NCBI RefSeq assembly: GCF_006228185.1
Contig: NZ_CP040825.1
Location: forward strand, 739,231 to 803,230
Source of the DNA: Mycoplasma nasistruthionis
GTDB taxonomy: Bacteria; Bacillota_I; Bacilli_A; Mycoplasmatales; Metamycoplasmataceae
Direction: 5' to 3'
DNA: 64,000 nucleotides
Position 1 is the stretch's first letter. Every line of letters begins with the position of its first letter. Below are positions 1 through 8,659 of this stretch, one piece after another. Under the pieces are notes generated by a model. That model worked only from the letters and a program-made list of their open reading frames with translations. It searched no databases and was not told where the DNA came from. Position numbers and translations under genes: made by a program.

Positions 1-1
1 T

Positions 2-667
2 AGAAATGCTTTTAATATTTTAACATTAGGTACAAAAAATATTGAAACCTTCTTAGAACAAGGTTATTTAACTGATTTAGCATCAATTTTTGAATTAGAA
101 AAATATAAAGAGCAAATGTTGCAACTACCTAGTTATCAAGACAAAAAAGTAAATGGTATTTTAGATAGCATACAAGAAGCTAAAAACATTGAACTACCTA
201 AAGCATTGTATGCCTTAGGAATTAAAAATATTGGTAAAGAAGTAGCAATTTTACTAACTAACAAAATTAATAAATTAAGTGATTTTATTGATTATGATTT
301 TGATTCGCTTTTATTAATTAATTCAATCGGACCTGAAATAGTTTCATCACTAAAAGAATATTTTAGTGATGAAAAAAATATAGAAACAATCAAAAGATTA
401 GATAGTCATTTAAAGTATATTCAGAACCAACAAACAGATGGTAAATTAAGCAATTTAACTTTTGTAATTTCTGGAACTTTATCAGTTTCCAGAAATGAAA
501 TGTCAGATTTAATTGAAAAAAACGGTGGCAAAGTAGCTTCATCTATTTCGAAAAATGTGAATTATTTATTGTGCGGTGAAAATGTTGGTGAAGCTAAAAT
601 TTCTAAGGCTCAAAAGCTAAATATTCCAACAATAAGTGAAGTTGAATTATTAGATTTAATTAAATAA
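2..667 (+). CDS. ligA: NAD-dependent DNA ligase, C-terminal part (5' end outside window)
   Basis: The frame is already open at the left edge, so only the last 221 residues are present. The visible part has helix-hairpin-helix sequence (around LPKALYALGIKNIGKEVA) followed by a C-terminal BRCT domain starting near LSNLTFVISGTL and containing the glycine pair of KNGGKVA. This is the usual end of bacterial LigA, which seals nicks in replication and repair using NAD+. The adenylation lysine and the OB fold lie upstream and cannot be seen. A hairpin terminator follows about 40 bp after the stop. Identification rests on the domain order; confidence is high. Confidence 0.93.
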   Translation, partial: RNAFNILTLGTKNIETFLEQGYLTDLASIFELEKYKEQMLQLPSYQDKKVNGILDSIQEAKNIELPKALYALGIKNIGKEVAILLTNKINKLSDFIDYDFDSLLLINSIGPEIVSSLKEYFSDEKNIETIKRLDSHLKYIQNQQTDGKLSNLTFVISGTLSVSRNEMSDLIEKNGGKVASSISKNVNYLLCGENVGEAKISKAQKLNIPTISEVELLDLIK

Positions 668-707
668 AACATAAAAAATCTAAGATAAATTATAGTAAAA
701 AATATAC

Positions 708-740
708 ACACACCTCTTTGTTAAGAAAGGTGTGTTTTTA
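708..740 (+). terminator. Terminator after ligA
   Basis: Perfect 8-bp stem ACACACCT / AGGTGTGT followed by a T run. It lies downstream of the ligA stop. Confidence 0.8.
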
Positions 741-981
741 TATTTCTTAAAGCTTTGTTAAATATCTTTGTAACATATTGAACGATATTTACAAATACTG
801 TAACATCAAAGATAAAAAAATACACTGTTTCGATAAAAAAACAACAATTTTTTGTATTTTTTAGCAAAACATTCATAAATTTGCCATTTTTTCAAAAAAA
901 CGCTTCTCTCTCTACTTATATAATATTGCTAGAAGTGTTAAAAAAGAATAAAACACTTCTAAATAAGAAAGGAGGTAAAAA
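741..981 (+). promoter_or_regulatory. Promoter and leader hairpin of the 53-residue protein gene
   Basis: No other gene is visible between ligA and this gene. A TATAAT -10 box sits at 919-924; I see no convincing -35. The leader contains a perfect 9-bp inverted repeat, AGAAGTGTT / AACACTTCT (931-960), ending directly before the ribosome binding site at 966-978. This hairpin could protect the 5' end or control ribosome access. The rest (741-918) is AT-rich with no recognisable element. Confidence 0.55.
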
Positions 982-1143
982 ATGAACAATAAAAATAAAG
1001 TGAGTGGTAACACACATTCAAAACAACAATTAAATCACCACTCAAATCAATTGAACTCAAACAATAGCGCAAATAGAGCTGCTAACAATAACAGAGCAAA
1101 CCAAATGAACCCAAACAATCCTGCTTACAAAGGAAACAAATAA
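982..1143 (+). CDS. Small Asn-rich hypothetical protein (53 aa)
   Basis: A short frame, ATG at 982 to TAA at 1141-1143. It is supported by a -10 box, a leader hairpin, a ribosome binding site (AGAAAGGAGGTAA, 966-978) complementary over 13 nt to the 16S 3' tail in this window, and its own terminator. The product is hydrophilic and dominated by Asn, with several Gln, Ser, His and Lys, no hydrophobic segment and no Cys. It ends in NPNNPAYKGNK. I recognise no domain. Composition suggests a disordered, possibly nucleic-acid-binding small protein, but that is inference. The expression signals, not similarity, make me call it a gene. Confidence 0.7.
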   Translation: MNNKNKVSGNTHSKQQLNHHSNQLNSNNSANRAANNNRANQMNPNNPAYKGNK

Positions 1144-1160
1144 TTTTGAAATTTGGTTAA

Positions 1161-1194
1161 AATACCCATAACTATAATGTTATGGGTATTTTAT
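1161..1194. terminator. Bidirectional terminator
   Basis: Perfect stem AATACCCATAAC / GTTATGGGTATT with T-rich flanks on both sides. It serves the small plus-strand gene and, two bases past its stop codon, lipoprotein gene A on the minus strand. Confidence 0.85.
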
Positions 1195-1195
1195 A

Positions 1196-3451
1196 TTAAA
1201 GAATTTCTATGTCATTAATTTGTCATAGATGTTTAACTTTTGTTGGGTTAGTGTATTGAATTGAAATTGATTTAAACTTTTTGTTAATACTATCTGCAGG
1301 AACTATGAATTCTGCAACACTATCAACATTAGTTAGAATAATATCTGTTGCCTGATTATTTGTGTCAATTAATTTCAGTTTTAAATCTGACAATTTAAGC
1401 TCAGAACTTTGATTAAGCTTAATTGAATGAATGTTGATTGGTTTTAAAAACTCCATATGTAATGGAAAACCAGGATCGTTATCGCTTCCAGCTAATGATG
1501 TTCTGTATTTATTGTATGTATTATTATCACCATCTATGATGTTGCTTAACTTAAATTCAGTTTCTGTTTCAGTTTTGTCACCATATGATAAAACTCAGTA
1601 AGAAAACAGAGATTTTTCAGATTGAGTTGAAGCCACTATTGGAGATTCGATAAAAATCTTGCTATCATCAGTTTGAATAATATCCACATCTTTAATTGCT
1701 CATCACTTACCAGTATCAGACAGTGATTTAAGTGTTAAGGTTTTAAATTTAGCACTTTGCTTGTCTTTAGGAACAGTAAATGTGTAATCTTTTACTGAAG
1801 CCAAAGTGGCATAGTTTTCATTTTCTTTAGTATATGAAGCAAGTTCATATCAGCCACCATCTTCTACTTGACCATATAAATGAACATCCTTTAATGCCTC
1901 AAATCTTGTTGTTTCAACATATTGATGTAAGGTAACGGATTTGACATTAATAGGTTTAGTAAAGTTAAATAAAATTTCTCCATTACGTTTAACAGCGCCT
2001 ATTCCGTCTTTGTTACCAAATACCGGAATAGATAACGATGAATTGCCATCAATTGCATATTCAGCATTATTATTAGATCTGTATTCTGCTATTTCTTTTT
2101 GATTAACCAATGTAATTTCTTTTAACTCTACTGATTTAATTGAGTTAGCTGTTTGTTTGCTTGTTTCAACTTGCGCTAAACCTGCATCAATATTTGCTTT
2201 AATTTGTTGCAGTTTTTGCATGTTTATTTTTTGACCTTGATTATAAAAGTCTACAGCAGCTTGATTATAAACATCAAATAACTTTGTGTTTATACCATGA
2301 TAGTATTTATATTCAAACATTTTAATAAATCTTTTTACTAGCAAGTCTTTAACTGTGCTATAAAGTTCTTTTAAATTGTTAAGATTTGTATCAGCTTGCG
2401 AAATGACTTCTTGAAGTTTAGTTTTAGCGTCAACAAGTTGTTGTAGGGTTGTGCTCTGATTATCAAAAACTGCTTGTACAGTATTGTAAACTGTTTCTAG
2501 TTCAGTTTTAATGTTTAATAATGTGTATTTTGAATCGACAGTATCTTGATATTTATCTAACTGTATTTGTTTTTGATTTAATAATGATTTAAGTTCAGTT
2601 TTAATCGAACTCAAATCATTAGTTTCTTTATCAGATGTAGCTTTTGCAATTGATTTTTCTAATTCAGACTGAGCTTGTTCTAAGATGCTGTAATCACCAG
2701 TTTCTTTGACTTTTTCGGCATTATTAAAAGCCTGTTCTAGATTGTTTTTAATTTCTGAGTACTTTTGATCAGAATATTTACTTAATTCTGTTTCTTTAGT
2801 GTTTAATAGTTTATTTAATTGAGTTTTTAAATTATTTAATTTTGTTTCAAAGTTTTTGCTTGTATCACCTGAAACATGATTTTCATTGCGTTTAGTTTCA
2901 TTATTCGAAATATCTGGACTCACAGGAGCTGGACTCACAGGAGCTGGACTCACAGGAGCTGGACTCACAGGAGCTGGACTCACAGGAGCTGGACTCACAG
3001 GAGCTGGACTCACAGGAGCTGGACTCACAGGAGCTGGACTCACAGGAGCTGGACTCACAGGAGCTGGACTCACAGGAGCTGGACTCACAGGAGCTGGACT
3101 CACAGGAGCTGGACTCACAGGAGCTGGACTCACAGGAGCTGGACTCACAGGAGCTGGACTCACAGGAGCTGGACTCACAGGAGCTGGACTCACAGGAGCT
3201 GGACTCACAGGAGCTGGACTCACAGGAGCTGGACTCACAGGAGCTGGACTCACAGGAGCTGGACTCACAGGAGCTGGACTCACAGGAGCTTTTATACCTT
3301 TCTTATTAGTAATATCTTTATTATCTAACTTGTCATTATTAGATTTATCAGCACTACCTTTGTCATTAGTGCTACAAGAAACTGCAGTAGTCAATGCAGT
3401 TAAAACACTTAAAGAACCTGAAATTGGTATTAAAAATTTGATTTTTTTCAT
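1196..3451 (-). CDS. Surface lipoprotein A of the tandem family, with (APVSP)25 repeat
   Basis: A 751-residue lipoprotein, intact with TGA as Trp. Residues 1-26 form a signal peptide with lipobox TAVSC (Cys26 would be lipidated after LspA-type cleavage). Residues about 54-178 are 25 copies of the pentapeptide APVSP. These are followed by Lys/Glu-rich helical modules of the type ELxKYxDxKYxEIKxxLExA, then a [11 protein letters not shown] segment and a beta-rich C-terminal half. The protein ends in WQINDIEIL, like its neighbours. A ribosome binding site AAGGAAA precedes the ATG. Unlike B to E it has no poly-A tract upstream. The function is probably surface display or adhesion; the C-terminal half resembles carbohydrate-binding discoidin-like folds only loosely. 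Confidence 0.88.
2916..3290 (-). repeat. 25 perfect tandem copies of a 15-bp unit (VNTR)
   Basis: The 15-bp unit (plus strand GGACTCACAGGAGCT) occurs 25 times in a row without a single substitution. It encodes APVSP on the minus strand. Copy-number change by whole units keeps the frame, so the length of the exposed stalk can vary. Perfect identity implies recent expansion. Confidence 0.97.
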
Positions 3452-3677
3452 GTTTATTTCCTTGCAATTTATATATACATTTTCGTCTTTTGTTTATATC
3501 CTCCATTTACCCATATATATTAATCAAAAAACAAAATTTTATAAATATTGTGAAACAATTTAAGCGTCTGTTTAAAACAATTGGGTATTTGTTTCATATT
3601 TTTTTGAGTTAAAATAACAAAATGTCTTAAATCGTTTTTGGAATTTAAAAATTTAGTGTATAAATTTATATTTAGAC
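3452..3677 (-). promoter_or_regulatory. Upstream region of lipoprotein A
   Basis: On the minus strand it contains ATGTATATATAAA (about 3468-3480), a motif also present upstream of B (shorter form), C and D, and a likely -10 region. The leader would be short (about 16 nt to the ATG). No poly-A tract is present here. Confidence 0.5.
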
Positions 3678-3713
3678 AAAAAATCACTATTCAATACAAG
3701 AATAGTGATTTTT
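3678..3713 (-). terminator. Terminator of lipoprotein B
   Basis: Stem AAAAATCACTATTC / GAATAGTGATTTTT with a T tail on the minus strand, 19 bp past the stop of gene B. Confidence 0.85.
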
Positions 3714-3731
3714 AAGTCTTTCTTTACAAAA

Positions 3732-5906
3732 TTAAAGGATTTCAATTTCATTAAGTGTTCAATAACCTGCTGAATTAGCTGTTGTGTTTTCAACTTTAAT
3801 TCTTTTGTATTTTTTAGAAGCTTCATCTTTAGTTAATTGAACAAAAATATCTTTTTGTTCATCAGTTAATGTTACATCTTTAATTAATGGTTGACCATTT
3901 TCTTCAGCTGGAGTTAATGTGACTCTAACATTTTTTAGTTTTAGCATAGCATCTTGATCTAATTTAATAGAATGAACATTCATTGGTTTTAGAAAATCCA
4001 TGTAAAGAGCATCACCAACATGAACTGTTTGTGAATTTCCAGTTCCGTGTCTATATGTGTTAAATGTGCTTGTATCATTGTCAAAAACATTTTCCTTTTT
4101 AAACATTACACTTTCAGGAGCAGGTGTTTTGTAAGTTAAAACTCCTGAATCTAAGAAGCGATGAGGGAATAAAATTGATGACATAACAACAGGTGCTTCA
4201 ATAAAAATTCTATTATTGTCGCCATCAATAATTTCAACTTCTCTAATTCCTCATCATTTTTCAGTGTTTTCAAATGCTTTAACTGAAATGGTTTTGTATG
4301 TGTTATTTCTTTTTGAATTGTCAATATCTACTTTAACATTTTCAACTGATTTTAAGCTTTCTGGAGTTTGGTCATTAGCTTGAATTTTACCTAAACTTTC
4401 TCACCCACCAGTTCATCATTCTCCATGAAGTTCTAACTTGAATAGTGATTGAATATCATCTTTATTTTCACTTCCACGGTATTGATGTACTCTGATTGAT
4501 TTAATTTTTGTAGGTTTAGAGAAATGGAAAAGCAATTCACCATTTCTCTTAACGGCTGCTCTACCATCATTATCTGCATAAAAAGGAATTGATAAGTCTG
4601 CATTTCCGTCGATTGTATAATCCGGGTTATTATTTGAACGAGTTTCATTAATTTCGTTGTAGTTAATTAATCTAATACCTTTGACACTTGTAGATAGTTT
4701 GTTAGCATTTTCTTTAGAAGCCTCAGCTGCTTGTAGAGCCTGTGTGATTTCATCTTTAATTGTTTGTAAGTTTTCTTTTGTTAATTTTTCACCACTATTG
4801 TAAAACTTAACAGCCGCGTCATTATATTTATCAAATAAAGTTGTATTAATTCCTTGATATGATTGATATTCGAACATTTTCTTAAATCTATCTAATAACG
4901 AACTTTTTGTTTGGTTATATAAATCTCTAAGTTCATTCTTAGAAGTATCAGCTGTTAAAATAGCATTTTCTAATTTGTGTTTTTCTTGGTTTAATTCATC
5001 AGCTGTACTTGTGTCTGCTTGTGCCACAGCAGAAGCATTAGAAAATGCTATTTCTAAAATATCTTTAATAGCTTTTTGAGTATATTTGGAATCGTCTGCA
5101 TCTACATAAAGTGCTAATTTCTCTTCTTTTTTAGCTATTACAGCTTTTAATTCATTTCTTGCTACTTCTACATCTTTTTCTGTTTTATCATTTTGTGCTT
5201 TAGCAATAGCTTGATCTAACGCAGACTTAACACTTTCTAGTTCGGTTTTATTTTTAGATTCTTGTTTAGTTTCTGCATCAGTAAAAGCATTTGTTAATTC
5301 AGCTTTAATTGTCTGATATCTATTGTCTAGATATTTATTTAATTCAGCATCTTTTTTAGCTAAAACTTCTTTTAATGCATTTCTAGCATTTGTAATGGCA
5401 GGGTCTTCAGTTGCAACTTCTTCTCTTGGTTGTTCGTTTGTTGTGACAACTGGTTGATTAAGTGTTTCATCATTAGTTTCTGAACTTCGCTTAGAATCGC
5501 TGCTTGAACCTTGTTCGTTAGAAGGTGTTGCTGGCATTGGTTGATTTTGATTGTTTTCTGAAACTGTTGGTGTTTTATTAGTGTTATCAGCAGTTGAGGC
5601 ATCTGTGCTTGAACTAACAGCAGGTTTTGTTTGGGTTTCAGGTGTTAGTACTGGTGTTGAGTTATTATTGTTTTCTGTTGTGTTTCCTTTTTCAGGAGTA
5701 GCAACCGGTTTAGGATTGGGAGTTGGGCTAACAACTGGTGCTGGTTTACTTGGTGTTTTAACAGGAGCAGGTGATACTGTTGTTTTTGAAGTATCTTTTT
5801 TAGCATCACTTTTAGATTTTGCACCACAAGATGCAGCCACTGCTGAAACTGCAAGAACACTTAAAGAACCACTTAGTAGTGGTAATCAAAATTTCATTCT
5901 TTTCAT
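3732..5906 (-). CDS. Surface lipoprotein B of the tandem family
   Basis: A 724-residue lipoprotein, intact with TGA as Trp. The signal peptide ends in lipobox VAASC (Cys27). Residues about 30-140 are rich in Pro, Thr, Ser, Asn and Gln (low complexity, without a perfect repeat). Two helical modules follow (KDAELNKYLDNRYQTIKAEL and a KEEKLALYVDADDSKY copy), then a conserved RFKKMFEYQSYQGIN segment and the beta-rich Trp-containing C-terminal half ending TLNEIEIL. I chose the ATG at 5906 because it keeps the family signature MKRMKFWLP; an ATG three codons later is the alternative. It is the cleanest member of the family: no long repeat and no frameshift. Confidence 0.88.
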
Positions 5907-6123
5907 TTTCGTCTTTTCTTTCTTTTTTTATATACATCTAATATATTCTTATACTTAATATGAAAATAGTTGTTTCTCATATCCTTATCTACCATTTAAT
6001 ATTAAGATATTCAAAATTTTTATTTTTAGATATTAAAAGTTTTCTGCAAAAAAAAAAAAAAAGAAAAGATTTCAGAAAAAATAGCATATTACAAGCAAAA
6101 TGATTTATTTACTAGGAAATTAA
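5907..6123 (-). promoter_or_regulatory. Upstream region of lipoprotein B with A15 tract
   Basis: It holds a run of 15 A on the plus strand (6048-6062, T15 on the coding strand), flanked by TTTTCTG and CAGAAAA, about 140 bp before the start. A short copy of the ATGTATATA motif lies at 5928-5937. The tract is of a length that slips readily in mycoplasmas. Confidence 0.6.
6048..6062. repeat. Homopolymer A15
   Basis: Fifteen consecutive A upstream of lipoprotein gene B. Confidence 0.95.
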
Positions 6124-6151
6124 AAAATACCAAGTATAAGCTTGGTATTTT
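6124..6151 (-). terminator. Terminator of lipoprotein C
   Basis: Stem AAAATACCAAG / CTTGGTATTTT. The core AAATACCAAG arm recurs in the terminator after gene E (11194-11222), as expected if the unit was duplicated together with its terminator. Confidence 0.85.
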
Positions 6152-6170
6152 GTGTTGTTGTTAGTATTGT

Positions 6171-8362
6171 TTAAAGAATCTCAACTTCATTTAGTTGTCA
6201 GAAACCGGTTGAATCACTGGCACTAACTATTTCGATTCTCTTATAAGTTTTCTTAGCATCATCTGATGATAAATTATAATTTACGTCTTTTTCAACACTG
6301 TTAAAAGTGTGTTCTACTTTTTTATCATCATTAGTTGTTAAAATAATTTTCATATCTTTTAATTTTAGTAAGGCATCTTGTTTTACTTTTATTGAATGGA
6401 TATTAATAGGTTTCATGAAGTCCATATACAATTTATCATTATTGTAAACAATGTTTTTATCTTTATTATGATGTCTATAAGTGTTAAATGTTTCATCACT
6501 GTTATCAAATAAGTTTTCAACTTTATATTCTTTGCCAGCAGGAGCTTCATCTTTATATTTTAATACTTCTTCGTATAAATAATCTGTCGGATAATCAATT
6601 GTTGAAACAACAACAGGGGTTTCTATAAATACTCTCTTGTCGTTTGTGTCTTTGATTTCAACATCTCTGATACCTCATCATTTTTTAGTTGTATCATAAG
6701 ATTTAATAGTAATAGTTTTGAACTTTTTAGCCTGATTTTCAGTGCTTAGTTCAACTTTTTTATTTTCTGATGCTTTTAATGTGGCGTCATCTTGGTTTTC
6801 TGCTGTTATAGTTCCTAAACTCACTCAATTACCATTTGGTTCTTGGCCATATACACTAATTTTTCATAAAACTTCTGTATGACCTGAAGTTATATATTGG
6901 TGAAGTCTTACAGATTTAATATTAGTTGGTTTTGAAAAATGATATTTTATTTCAGCATCTTTACCAACAGCACCTCTTCCATCAGTTCCCCCGAAGAAAG
7001 GAATAGACAAGTTTATATTTCCGTCAATTGTATTATCAGCACTATTATTTTGACGTGAAGCATTCATTTGAGAGAAGTTAATAATTCTAGTTTTTTCTGC
7101 ACTAGTTGTTAATTCTAGAGCGGTTTTCTTTGTTTCTTCTGCTTGTGCTAGGGCTTCTGTTATTTTTGTTTTAACTTCAGTTAATTTAGTTTTGTCTAAT
7201 TTATTGCCTTCGTTATAAAATGCTACAGCTGCTTCATTGTATTTATCAAATAAGACATCATTAATTCCTTGAAATCTTTTGTATTCAAACATTTTATTAA
7301 ATCTGCTTAGTAATGAGTTTCTAGTTTCATTGTATAGATTTGTCAACTCTAATTTAGCTGTATTAGCCTCTAAGATTGCATTTTCTAGAGGGTGATTAGC
7401 ATTTGTTAATTCAGCTGCAGTAGCATTTTGTTTATCATATACAGCTTTAGCTGTTGCGTAAGCGTCTTCTAAAGTTTTCTTAACAGCATTTAATGTGTAT
7501 TTAGAATCTGCAGGATCATTAAATTCTGCTAGTTTTTCATCTTTTTTGTCTAAAAGTGCTTTTAATGCATTTTTAGCTAATTCAATATCTTTTTTAGTTT
7601 TATCTGCTTTAGCCTTTTCTATTGATTGTTCAAGAGTAGTTTTAGCTGATTTTAAATCATCTTTTGATGTTGATTCTTTTTTAGCATCAGCTGTGGAATA
7701 TGCTGTTTCAAGAGTAGTTTTAATTTCTTGATATTTTGTATCTGAATAGTTATTTAACTCAGAATTTTTAGCTTCAAGCAGTTTTTTAAGTTCATTTCTA
7801 GCTGTAGTTAATTCTGTGTCTTCTGCAGGAATGGAATTAACTGGATTAGGTTTTACATTAGTAGGCGGAGTTGTTTCACTTGAAGTTGTTGGTGGAGTTT
7901 GGTTTGCAGACTCTGTTGATTTAGGTTTTGTTTCTTCTGATGTTTTAGGGTTCTCTGTTTCTTTTTTAGGTTTAGGTGTAACATCAACTGCTGGTGCAGG
8001 CATATTATTATCAGTCGGTGGTACAGGTGATGGTTTAGTAACGGGTGCTGGTGCAGGCATTGCAACAGGCGTATTATTATCAACTGGTGGTGTTGGAGTT
8101 GTGTTAGGTTTAGGATTTGTTGGTGTGCCACCTTCCGATGTTTTAACAACAGGTTTTTCAGTTTTAGGTGTAGTTTTCGGAGTTGTAACAGGAGCAGGTT
8201 TAGGTGATGGTGTTGGTTTTGAAACTGTAGAAGTTTTATCTTTTTCTATAGATTTCGTCTTTGTTTCTTCTTTTTTGCACCACAAGATGCAGCTACTGCT
8301 GAAACTGCAAGCACACTTAAAGAACCACTAAAAAGTGGCAGTCAAAATTTAATTTTTTTCAT
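6171..8362 (-). pseudogene. Surface lipoprotein C, one base short in the signal-peptide region (off allele or -1 frameshifting)
   Basis: The ATG at 8362 starts the family signal peptide [18 protein letters not shown] with lipobox AASC, but this frame stops at 8246-8248 after about 38 codons. The remainder of the protein, about 700 residues from GAKKEETK through Pro/Thr-rich linker, two helical modules, RFNKMFEYKRFQGIN and the C-terminal WQLNEVEIL, is open in the -1 frame up to 6171. The break is at GCAAAAAAGAAG (8278-8267): seven A instead of six would restore the reading frame, and so would a -1 ribosomal shift at A AAA AAG. Gene D reads GAKKEETK at the same place. This could be a phase-variable off state, a slippage-dependent gene or an assembly error. 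The rest of the frame shows no stops. Confidence 0.8.
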
Positions 8363-8557
8363 TTTTGTGTTTATCTTTCCTCATATCTCTTTAAAGTTAA
8401 TGTAAGTCGCTTATTAACTTTTGCTTTTATTTTTATATATACATTTTGTTTCAATTTAAAGTTTTAATATGAAAATAGTCAGTTTTCATATCCATTTTTA
8501 CACCTTAATATTAATCCTTTTATAATAGTGCTAAATTAGATTTGATAAATCCATCTG
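8363..8557 (-). promoter_or_regulatory. Promoter and leader hairpin of lipoprotein C
   Basis: Minus-strand motif ATGTATATATAAA at 8432-8443 is the likely -10 region. The transcript leader then contains a perfect 9-bp hairpin (arms 8393-8401 and 8413-8421) whose loop reads AAGCGACTTAC. Gene D has the same loop on different arms. A GAGGAAAG ribosome binding site precedes the ATG. Confidence 0.55.
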
Positions 8558-8573
8558 AAAAAAAAAAAAAAAA
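8558..8573. repeat. Homopolymer A16
   Basis: Sixteen consecutive A, upstream of lipoprotein gene C, followed after 12 nt by CAGAAAAT. Confidence 0.95.
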
Positions 8574-8618
8574 GAATGAACTTCCCAGAAAATATGGAAA
8601 AAACTCATTCTTTTCATA
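8558..8618 (-). terminator. Terminator of lipoprotein D, with T16 tail
   Basis: Stem AAAGAATGA / TCATTCTTT (arms about 8605-8614 and 8571-8579) followed on the minus strand by 16 T (A16 at 8558-8573). The homopolymer therefore doubles as the U-tract of this terminator and as the upstream tract of gene C. Confidence 0.65.
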
Positions 8619-8659
8619 TGTTGTCGTTAAATTAGACTGAAATTCAGTTTCTAAAATAA

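Noticed and set aside
2916..3290. Possible CRISPR array
   Set aside because: The units are contiguous 15-mers with no spacers and lie inside a coding frame.
2876..3563. Long plus-strand reading frames (THRSW and LTGAG repeats) opposite lipoprotein A
   Set aside because: They are open only because a 15-bp repeat without stops is open in several frames. They lack ribosome binding sites and signal peptides.
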